Positions 1 to 5,240 of a stretch of DNA of 8,047 nucleotides are shown here, piece by piece. A program made the translations under genes and the position numbers. The notes under the pieces are model-generated. The model was not told the DNA's origin, did no database searches, and saw only the letters and a list, made by a program, of their open reading frames with translations. The stretch's first letter is position 1. The number at the start of each line of letters is the position of its first letter. The stretch spans positions 1 through 8,047 of the forward strand of contig JAUVPT010000062.1 in assembly GCA_030598525.1 (NCBI GenBank), given 5' to 3'. The DNA comes from Gemmatimonadota bacterium (GTDB lineage: Bacteria > Gemmatimonadota > Gemmatimonadetes > Palauibacterales > Palauibacteraceae).

Positions 1-100
1 CTCGGAAACAGCTGCCTGGGGGACTTCCTCCTCGGAAACAACTGCCTGGGGGGCTTCCCCCTCGGAAACAGCTGCTTGGGGGACTTCCTCCTCGGACACA
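1..100. repeat. 30-bp tandem repeat, 3 full copies plus a 10-bp partial copy
   Basis: Units begin with CTCGGAAACA at 1, 31 and 61, and a degenerate start (CTCGGACACA) lies at 91. Copies 1 and 3 differ by one base and copy 2 differs from copy 1 at three. The period is a multiple of three and lies in frame within the minus-strand coding region, so each unit encodes ten residues (SEEEVPQAAV-like). The array is cut by the left edge, so its true copy number is unknown. Confidence 0.95.
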
Positions 101-327
101 CCAAACGGAATCGCCGGCTGACAGTATCTATGCCCGATTGCTTGGAGCTCGCCCACTTCACCGTCGGAAAGACCGGGGTGCCGCTCGCGCAGGTACTCGA
201 CCGTGTCCGACATCCACTCCTGACGCTCCGAGTCCTCGGCGTCGAGAACACCACATCGCTGAATATGACTGAACAGCTCATCGCGAGCCAGATCCAACGT
301 CGTCTGCTGTTGTCGTCCGCGTGACAA
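1..327 (-). CDS. Hypothetical protein with C-terminal 10-residue tandem repeats (partial, 3' end outside window)
   Basis: I do not recognise this family. The reading frame opens at a TTG (327-325) preceded by a strong Shine-Dalgarno, AAGGAGGAG, and stays open to the window edge for 109 codons. No in-frame ATG occurs before about codon 40, so the TTG with its ribosome site is the best start. Residues 1-73 are charged and look helical (around LARDELFSHIQRCGV and TVEYLRERHPGLS), with two cysteines. From about residue 77 the protein becomes a low-complexity tandem repeat of the unit SEEEVPQAAV, acidic and Ala/Val/Pro-rich, continuing past the edge. There is no signal peptide or membrane segment in the visible part. 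It follows the five-gene envelope operon on the same strand but has a 161-bp gap and a candidate promoter of its own, so it is probably transcribed separately. A role cannot be assigned. Confidence 0.72.
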   Translation of the reverse strand, partial: MSRGRQQQTTLDLARDELFSHIQRCGVLDAEDSERQEWMSDTVEYLRERHPGLSDGEVGELQAIGHRYCQPAIPFGVSEEEVPQAAVSEGEAPQAVVSEEEVPQAAVSE

Positions 328-329
328 AA

Positions 330-338
330 CTCCTCCTT
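330..338 (-). promoter_or_regulatory. Ribosome binding site deciding a TTG start
   Basis: On the minus strand AAGGAGGAG lies just before the TTG at 327. The AGGAGG core is 4 nt from the start codon, a little short, but the match to the anti-Shine-Dalgarno is near perfect. It is the main evidence that the left-edge frame is a real gene starting with TTG. Confidence 0.7.
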
Positions 339-354
339 TTTGATTGAATCCCTC

Positions 355-367
355 CCGGTGCCACCGG
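355..367. repeat. Perfect inverted repeat CCGGTG-C-CACCGG in the 5' leader
   Basis: Two 6-bp arms around a single central base (361). It lies between the candidate promoter at 409-437 and the TTG start at 327, inside the predicted 5' untranslated region. It could be a DNA-binding site. A 1-nt loop makes it a poor RNA hairpin unless inner pairs open. Function is inferred only from position and symmetry. Confidence 0.35.
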
Positions 368-408
368 CTCTCGCGTCGAGCCGCCCAGCCGCCGGGGCTT
401 GCCTCCCT

Positions 409-437
409 AATATACCTGAGCCCGGATGACGCCGCAA
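409..437 (-). promoter_or_regulatory. Candidate sigma70-type promoter for the left-edge repeat protein
   Basis: On the minus strand a -35-like TTGCGG (437-432) is followed after exactly 17 nt by a -10-like TATATT (414-409). The TATATT is the most AT-rich hexamer in an otherwise GC-rich gap. The start of transcription would fall near 402, leaving a leader of about 75 nt before the TTG at 327. The -35 matches consensus only in its TTG half, so the call is tentative. Confidence 0.4.
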
Positions 438-459
438 AGCGCCTCTCAGAACTCCAAAT

Positions 460-476
460 CCATAGATAATCTCTGG
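460..476. repeat. Imperfect 17-bp palindrome just after the operon's last stop codon
   Basis: On the minus strand it reads CCAGAGATTATCTATGG: 8-bp arms around a central T with a single mismatch. It lies 12 nt after the stop of the deoxyhypusine-synthase-like gene and about 20 nt upstream of the candidate -35. It has no following T-run, so it is not a classical terminator. It could be an operator or a stabilising 3' hairpin. Confidence 0.35.
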
Positions 477-488
477 AAATTCAGCGAA

Positions 489-1448
489 TCAGCGCAAAAG
501 CTCCTCGGCGACGGCCCACGCCAGGAGCGGCACCATGATCTCGTGATGTCCCGTGATCTGGTAGCCTTTGCCTCCACCGGTGCGCGTCGGCCGCTCCACT
601 ACGTTCACACGCGGCCGGTATTGGCGGATCATATCGAAGTCGGCCGTGAGGAACCCCCGGGGCGCACCGTCGTCCCGGTTCCGACAAATCGTCAGCGCCT
701 TCAGGAACACCTCGGGGAGGATCACGGCCGAGCCCACGTTGATGGCGACCCCACCGTCGTCCAGCCCGCGCAGCGTCTCCACGAACGCCAGGAAATCGGC
801 GTAGGACGTCTCGCCGATCGCGGCGCCATCCGCCTCGGGGTGCTGGTGAATGATGTCGGCACCGATCGCGACGTGCACGGAAAGCGGAACGCCCAGCCGG
901 TGACACGCCAGGATGAGTGACAGCTCGGGGTGCTGGTTGTCCCCCCTCGCTTCGAGATCGGTGGCCAGCGCCGCACCCAGGCCGAGCCCTTCGTCCATTC
1001 CCCGCCGAATCGCCATGTTCATGTCCCGGCCGGTCTCGAGCGCCATGCCGAACGTGCCGTCCGCCAGGCCGGCTTCCACGTCTTCCGAAGTGCCGCCCCA
1101 GCGACAGGTCTCGTAGTCGTGGATCACCGTGGCCCCGTTCACCGCCAGGTGAGTGACCGCCCTACGCTCCATGAGATCGATCAGAACCACCGACAGGCCC
1201 GTCTTCACCACGTGGCCGCCGAGCATCCAGACGACCTCACGATCGCGGGCCACGGCCGAGGCGATTCCGCGCGCGACGGCCCGCAGCGAATCGGCTGCCA
1301 GGATGCTCGGAAGCGAGTCGTAGAATTGGCCGAAGGCACCGGACCCGGCCGGAGGAGGAAGGGCGAAATCTCCGGATGACACCTTGTTCGGCCGCTCACC
1401 TACCGGTACGCGGCGCACTCCATCCCTGGGATCGGATGAGGCACTCAA
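489..1448 (-). CDS. Deoxyhypusine synthase-fold protein lacking canonical catalytic residues
   Basis: A 319-residue protein whose segment order resembles deoxyhypusine synthases (PF01916): a Rossmann-like WMLGGHVVKTGLS (74-86), AVNGATVIHDYE (102-113, matching the family's TTAGGVEED region), HRLGVPLSVH (183-192), GGVAINVGSAVI (232-243, matching the IILGGG turn), and a C-terminal GHHEIMVPLLAWAVAEE (300-316, matching ADASLVFPLLVAETF). By eye, human His288 falls on Pro/Glu near 245-246. The GARPDEAVSWGK block with catalytic Lys329 has no counterpart, and Asp342 falls on His. It is therefore probably a fold relative rather than a true synthase. The first 25 or so residues look disordered. The TTG start overlaps the upstream stop (TTGA) and is preceded by GGGGGAG with 7-nt spacing, which supports both the start and translational coupling to the DUF3108 gene. 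Substrate unknown; a related NAD- or polyamine-linked activity is possible. Confidence 0.65.
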   Translation of the reverse strand: MSASSDPRDGVRRVPVGERPNKVSSGDFALPPPAGSGAFGQFYDSLPSILAADSLRAVARGIASAVARDREVVWMLGGHVVKTGLSVVLIDLMERRAVTHLAVNGATVIHDYETCRWGGTSEDVEAGLADGTFGMALETGRDMNMAIRRGMDEGLGLGAALATDLEARGDNQHPELSLILACHRLGVPLSVHVAIGADIIHQHPEADGAAIGETSYADFLAFVETLRGLDDGGVAINVGSAVILPEVFLKALTICRNRDDGAPRGFLTADFDMIRQYRPRVNVVERPTRTGGGKGYQITGHHEIMVPLLAWAVAEELLR

Positions 1449-2323
1449 GGCAGGTCTCCCCCGGCTTCCGCTGGATTCCCGGGCACCGCGGAATCGGAAG
1501 CCTCGATCGGAATCAACTCCCCGTCACCGGGCTCATATCCGGTGAGGAACAGATTGCCGGACCCGACCGCCATGCTCGTCTTGAGGCGGACGATCACGCG
1601 CCGGTCGTCATCCGTCAGGTACAGCTCCGCCTCGCCGCCATCACCGAACGCTCCGCCGGTCTGGATGATCGGCCTCAGAACGATCGTCTGGAACGTGCCC
1701 GCGGGGACGCGGATTTCTTCCCGCCGCAGGACCTCGACGACGACCGGATTCCCGGACTCCTTGAAATAGCGATCGAACTCGTACCGCTTTCCTACTTCCA
1801 GCGGAAGCAACCGCGCGAAGAACAGGAAGGAGATATCATCCAACGCCCCTGCGAGGATCGGCACATCCGTCTCGTCGGCCCGGGGCCGCCACTCGCCCTC
1901 GACGATGTCGTGCCGGTCGTACGTCATGCCCTCGAGGTCGAACGAGTACCGGGTGTCCCGTTTGTAGCTCCCCTCGCTCAATCGCTGCTCGAAACGGATC
2001 GAACTGAGCGGATATGGGCGAATCCAGCTGACCTGGCGGTCCTGTACCCTGTAGAACGGTGGACCGCCCCACGCTTCCATGGCGACGCGGTAGCCTTCCT
2101 GGCCGTCGATCGAGTCGATCGCCTCCACCTCGATGGAGCCCTCGCCCAACCGCACCCGGCCCCAGTTCACGGAGAACTCCATGCGCTCCCCGACGGGAAA
2201 CCGCCACGGCTGAACCAGATCAGGGCCCGGTGTCGTGGATTGGGCGCCGGCATGTCGTGGGCCGCCGATCGACAGCAGGACAAGGAGCGGCAGGAAAAGC
2301 CCTGCCAGCTTGCTTGATCTCAC
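1445..2323 (-). CDS. DUF3108-like secreted protein
   Basis: A 292-residue protein read from a GTG start at 2323 that overlaps the stop of the upstream glycosyltransferase gene (GTGA). The open frame extends further upstream to 2515, but that part lies inside the glycosyltransferase gene and has no signal-like character. The GTG start gives a clean Sec signal peptide: RSSK, a hydrophobic core LAGLFLPLLVLLSIGG, and a likely cleavage after AGA at residue 27. There is no lipobox cysteine. The mature part opens with FPVGERMEFSVNWGRVRLGE and continues with many short beta-strand-like segments (FYRVQDRQVSWIRPYP, RYEFDRYF, IRVPAGTFQTIVLRP), matching my memory of DUF3108 (PF11306), a periplasmic beta-rich domain of unknown function. 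Its place in an LPS-type operon suggests an envelope role, perhaps binding a lipid or glycolipid. That is inference. Confidence 0.8.
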   Translation of the reverse strand: MRSSKLAGLFLPLLVLLSIGGPRHAGAQSTTPGPDLVQPWRFPVGERMEFSVNWGRVRLGEGSIEVEAIDSIDGQEGYRVAMEAWGGPPFYRVQDRQVSWIRPYPLSSIRFEQRLSEGSYKRDTRYSFDLEGMTYDRHDIVEGEWRPRADETDVPILAGALDDISFLFFARLLPLEVGKRYEFDRYFKESGNPVVVEVLRREEIRVPAGTFQTIVLRPIIQTGGAFGDGGEAELYLTDDDRRVIVRLKTSMAVGSGNLFLTGYEPGDGELIPIEASDSAVPGNPAEAGGDLP

Positions 2324-3087
2324 GCCTGGCTCTCGGCGGGTCTGCGGCGGCGGAGACGGGGGTCGCGCGACGCTCGCAGCAGGCCCCAGAGAGTGGCGAT
2401 CGCCCGGAATCGGCTCCCCCGGTAGCGCCGGGAGTAGTCCGTGGCGATATCCACCTGGGTCGCGCTCCGCAGATGCGGCGTGACCGCCGCCAACAGCTCC
2501 AGGCTGCAGGCCCATCCTTCGTGTCGCAGCAGGGCGCCGCCGTCGGGTACGTCCTTGAGGGCACGCTTGAGGGCCACCAGCCGGTACAGGCGGAATCCGC
2601 AGAAAGGATCGTCCACCTCGGAAACCGTAGCCTGGGGTTTCACGATCATCCCGGCCCCAATGCGCGCGAACCGAACCGCACGAGGCGCCTGGCGAACGTC
2701 CACCGATTTCCCGGCGACCAGGTCGGCCCCTCCCTGGAAGCGCCTCAGCATCTCTGGGATCATCTCCGGACCGTCCGTGAAATCGGCCTGCATGACCAGA
2801 ACCGCGTCTCGTTTCGGATACCGTGACGCTTTTGCGGACTCCCGGATCAGCCTCTCGAGCGAAGCCGCGTATCCCCGCCGCGTGGCGTGGCGGAACACGG
2901 TGAGCGGAAGGACGCGCCGATAGGGCTCGAGCACATCAGCGGTGCCATCCGTGGACGCGTCGTCCACGACCAGAATCCGGAAGTCGCGGCCCATCTCCGC
3001 AAACACCTTCCGGATCTTCCACATCAGCACGCCGATGGTGTGCTCTTCGTTATGTACTGGAAGCGTGACGTAAATCACGTCGCGCAT
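2320..3087 (-). CDS. Family 2 glycosyltransferase (dolichyl-phosphate mannosyltransferase-like, soluble)
   Basis: A 255-residue GT-A fold enzyme expected to move a sugar from a nucleotide donor to a lipid carrier or glycolipid at the cytoplasmic membrane face. It begins with the first beta strand (VIYVTLPVHNEE, residues 4-15), then ILVVDDASTDGTA (38-50) with the nucleotide-binding Asp pair 42/43. Next is VLVMQADFTDGPE (97-109), the metal-site region, reading Q-A-D where DPM-type enzymes usually have D-A-D. DDPFCGFRLYR (159-169) and GWACSLELL (191-199) are typical of the later acceptor region. There are no C-terminal membrane helices, so it is the short DPM1-like form. The ATG at 3087 follows AAAGGAG by 2 nt. 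An in-frame GTG at 3114 is possible but lacks a ribosome site and lies in a hairpin. The 3' end overlaps the DUF3108 start by 4 nt. Sugar and acceptor cannot be told from sequence. Confidence 0.87.
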   Translation of the reverse strand: MRDVIYVTLPVHNEEHTIGVLMWKIRKVFAEMGRDFRILVVDDASTDGTADVLEPYRRVLPLTVFRHATRRGYAASLERLIRESAKASRYPKRDAVLVMQADFTDGPEMIPEMLRRFQGGADLVAGKSVDVRQAPRAVRFARIGAGMIVKPQATVSEVDDPFCGFRLYRLVALKRALKDVPDGGALLRHEGWACSLELLAAVTPHLRSATQVDIATDYSRRYRGSRFRAIATLWGLLRASRDPRLRRRRPAESQA

Positions 3088-3111
3088 CGCTCCTTTCGAT
3101 ATCCAACGTCC

Positions 3112-3131
3112 CACGAATCACACGATTCGCG
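3112..3131. repeat. Small hairpin in the acyltransferase-GT2 intergenic gap
   Basis: CGAATC-ACAC-GATTCG (3114-3129) is a perfect 6-bp stem with a 4-nt loop, extendable in the minus-strand RNA by a G-U and a C-G pair. It lies in the only real gap (68 nt) of the five-gene minus-strand operon, 24 nt upstream of the GT2 start. There is no T-run, so it is more likely an RNA-processing or attenuation element, or chance, than a terminator. Confidence 0.35.
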
Positions 3132-3155
3132 AAGCATTCGTCGTGTCTGTTACCG

Positions 3156-4043
3156 TCACGCCCCGGCTGTCGTTCCCGGGGGCCGTGTCTTCCAGCGCCG
3201 GTGGAACCAGAAATATTGCTCCGGGTGCAGGCGCACCTGCGCCTCCAGCCGGCTGACCCAGCGGCGCGTGTACTCCGATAATGCGCCCTTGCCGGGGGGC
3301 GGTTTCTCGATCGCCTCGAGCACCCAACCGTAGTCGGGCCCGAGACGAACGGCCGCGCCGAAGAATAGCGGTACGTCCTGCGAAAGCGCGAGGCGGGCCG
3401 GTCCCCGAAACGTCGAGGCCTCACGGCCGAGGAACGGAACGAACACCCCTCTCCTGCCGGCGTCCTGGTCCGCCACCAGGGCCACTGTCTTGCCTTCGCG
3501 CAGGGCCTCGGGGATCCTGGTGTGGGCATCCTGCATGTAGATCGGCTCGACGCCCGAGCGCCGCCGCGTCTCCAGCATCCGATCGTTGAACGCCGGGTTC
3601 CGCTGCCGCTTGACGACTGCGGCCATCGGGAGGCCAGCCGCAGCCAGATACGCACCGGCGGCTTCCCAGTTGCCGATGTGCCCCGTCACGATGATCGCCC
3701 CACCACCCCCGGTGGCCTCACGATGCAGGGCGAGGGCTTCAGCTCCACCCGGAAAGCGTGAGAGCAGGCATTCTCCGCCGTACCGCCCGATGCGGGCTAT
3801 CGCCGCGATTTCCTGCCCGAAGTGCCGGTAGCAGGCCCTCGTCGTTTCCGCGACCCACTCCGGATCCCGGTCGGGGAACGCTGCCGTGATCTGCTCCTCC
3901 ACCACCTCGCGCCGGGTGCCCAGCCGCCACGCGGCGCTGCCGGCACCGAGGCCCAACCGATCGGCCGGGCCGCGCGGCAGTGCCCCCAGGACAGCCTCGG
4001 CTGCACGTGCCGGAACGTATTCCACCAGGTCCCGGAGCTTCAT
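3156..4043 (-). CDS. LpxL/HtrB-family lipid A acyltransferase
   Basis: A 295-residue member of the bacterial lipid A biosynthesis acyltransferase family (PF03279), which adds a secondary acyl chain to Kdo-lipid A or a related glycolipid at the inner membrane. The H-x4-E catalytic motif is at GHIGNWE (His122, Glu127). It is followed by the family's VALVADQDAGRRGVFVPFLG (187-206), then the TFRGPARLAL segment (211-220), and a characteristic C-terminal HPEQYFWFHRRWKTRP. Length is normal for the family. The N-terminus lacks a strong membrane helix; residues 13-42 are only moderately hydrophobic. The ATG start follows AGGAG by 3 nt and overlaps the stop of the GT4 gene as ATGA, so the two are probably translationally coupled. 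The acyl donor and exact site cannot be read from sequence. Acylation of another lipid, such as phosphatidylinositol mannoside in actinobacterial relatives, is less likely given the Kdo kinase nearby. Confidence 0.9.
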   Translation of the reverse strand: MKLRDLVEYVPARAAEAVLGALPRGPADRLGLGAGSAAWRLGTRREVVEEQITAAFPDRDPEWVAETTRACYRHFGQEIAAIARIGRYGGECLLSRFPGGAEALALHREATGGGGAIIVTGHIGNWEAAGAYLAAAGLPMAAVVKRQRNPAFNDRMLETRRRSGVEPIYMQDAHTRIPEALREGKTVALVADQDAGRRGVFVPFLGREASTFRGPARLALSQDVPLFFGAAVRLGPDYGWVLEAIEKPPPGKGALSEYTRRWVSRLEAQVRLHPEQYFWFHRRWKTRPPGTTAGA

Positions 4044-5134
4044 CGGCTCCTGCGACCCATTTGGGACACGATTTCATAGGCCTCGATCGTCGCACCCACC
4101 ATCGCCGCGGCCCCGTGAGCCCTCGCGTAGGCGCTCGCTCTATCGCCCGCGCGCTCCCTGTGATCGGGCTCGTCGATGAATCGGCCGATCGCCTCCGCCA
4201 ACGCGATGTGGTCGCCCTGGCGAACCGGCTCTATCCCCTCCGCCCGCAACCTGCCGTCGCCGACCGCCGTCATGACGACGGGAACGCCCGCCCACATGGC
4301 TTCCAGGCAGCCGGTGGACAGCTCCTCCCTGAGTGAGGGCATCGCGAACAGGTCGACGTCTGCGAGGGACGAGCGGGCGCCTTCCACGTATCCGGGCAGG
4401 CAGACCCACCCCTCCAGGTCCAGCTTGTCGATCAGACTCTCGAGGTGGCCCCGCTCCGGACCGTCGCCGAAGATCGCGAACCGCGCGTTCGGGTATTTCC
4501 TCACGACCAGGGACGCTGCCCGCACCAGCGTGGCGTGATCCCTGTCCGGCCCGAGCGCCGCGAGGGAAGCGACGAGGAAGTGCTCGGGTTGCGCTCCTGC
4601 CGTTCTCCTCAGAACTCCTGCTTTCCGGTTCTCCAACCCGTCCGCGTCGACACCCTCGGGCACGACCCTGATTCGGCTGCGCTCCACTCCAGCGTCGATC
4701 AGCGAATCACGAGCCGACTCCGAAACCGCCAGTACAAGGTGGGCGCGACGCCATTTCCACGCGGATCGGGTTCGTGACACCGTGCGGCGTGTCGCGACGA
4801 TCTTGCTCCGGGACCCTTCGAGCGCCGCCAGATAGGTCATCAGGCGAAGGGCGTGGGTGTCATGGACGTGTACGACATCCCAGCGCCGCCGGGCCTGCCG
4901 CGCCAGGGTCCGTAGCGCGCGGGGGTCCGCGCCCACGGACCACGGAAGCGAGATCACCGGGATCCCCATGTCCCGAACCGACCGATCGAGGCGCGAGCGC
5001 TCGAGCGTAGCCACGGTCTGCTGCACGTGGGGAATACGGCGAAGTCCGTCCACCAGCAGGCCCACCTGGTTCCTGGTGAGCCGCCATTCATGACCCGACT
5101 CGACGTGAAGAACCTGGAGCGGCGGACGGGTCAA
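4040..5134 (-). CDS. Family 4 glycosyltransferase (GT-B fold, LPS core/glycolipid type)
   Basis: A retaining GT-B glycosyltransferase, 364 residues from the chosen TTG start. The N-terminal domain begins LQVLHVESGHEWRLTRNQV (the family's usual GG before NQ is replaced by LT) and contains DVVHVHDTHALRL. The C-terminal donor domain has RIRVVPEGVD, FLVASLAALGPDRDH, FAIFGDGPE, CLPGYVE, and the E-x7-E motif in REELSTGCLEAMWAGVPVV (Glu270 and Glu278). It probably adds a sugar to lipid A-core or a carrier lipid in the cytoplasm. The frame is open upstream to a GTG at 5194, but those 20 residues are unlike the family N-terminus. The TTG at 5134 places the first beta strand at residues 6-11. Neither start has a good Shine-Dalgarno, so the start is uncertain. 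It is the first gene of the minus-strand operon, divergent from the Kdo kinase, and overlaps the acyltransferase gene as ATGA. Confidence 0.86.
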   Translation of the reverse strand: MTRPPLQVLHVESGHEWRLTRNQVGLLVDGLRRIPHVQQTVATLERSRLDRSVRDMGIPVISLPWSVGADPRALRTLARQARRRWDVVHVHDTHALRLMTYLAALEGSRSKIVATRRTVSRTRSAWKWRRAHLVLAVSESARDSLIDAGVERSRIRVVPEGVDADGLENRKAGVLRRTAGAQPEHFLVASLAALGPDRDHATLVRAASLVVRKYPNARFAIFGDGPERGHLESLIDKLDLEGWVCLPGYVEGARSSLADVDLFAMPSLREELSTGCLEAMWAGVPVVMTAVGDGRLRAEGIEPVRQGDHIALAEAIGRFIDEPDHRERAGDRASAYARAHGAAAMVGATIEAYEIVSQMGRRSR

Positions 5135-5163
5135 TACGGTCTCGACTCGGATACGTTCGTCAT
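5131..5163 (-). other. Possible 10-codon leader ORF upstream of the GT4 gene
   Basis: An ATG at 5163 opens a short frame, MTNVSESRPY, whose TGA overlaps the preferred TTG start of the glycosyltransferase as TTGA. The same TTGA arrangement occurs at 1445-1448 between two real genes. No convincing ribosome site precedes the ATG. If the glycosyltransferase starts at the GTG 5194 instead, this is just an out-of-frame shadow. Confidence 0.2.
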
Positions 5164-5216
5164 GCGCGGCAAGGTAAGCCCCGGCAGGCCGCACGAGAAG
5201 GGTCGTCGCGCCACCT

Positions 5217-5230
5217 TGACATTCGTGTCA
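5217..5230. promoter_or_regulatory. Palindrome TGACA-TTCG-TGTCA in the divergent intergenic region
   Basis: Perfect 5-bp arms around TTCG, ending 10 bp before the ATG of the Kdo kinase gene and about 80 bp upstream of the GT4 start. On the plus strand it includes a consensus -35 hexamer TTGACA (5216-5221), but the position 17 nt downstream (TCATGA) overlaps the start codon. A standard promoter there would need a start further in, such as the ATG at 5265. Position and symmetry suit a regulator site for one or both divergent units. As RNA it would form a short stem with a UUCG loop. Confidence 0.35.
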
Positions 5231-5240
5231 TCTTCCGGTC

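Noticed and set aside
1..100. CRISPR-like array at the left edge
   Set aside because: The 30-bp units are directly adjacent with no spacers and lie in frame in a coding region, so this is a protein repeat.
1376..2317. Plus-strand open frame of 313 codons opposite the DUF3108 gene
   Set aside because: The minus strand gives a signal peptide, family-like segments and overlap with both neighbours. The plus-strand product is a high-GC shadow.
1445..2515. Longer version of the DUF3108 protein starting at 2515
   Set aside because: The extra 64 residues lie within the glycosyltransferase gene and bury the signal peptide in the interior; the GTG at 2323 gives a normal secreted protein.
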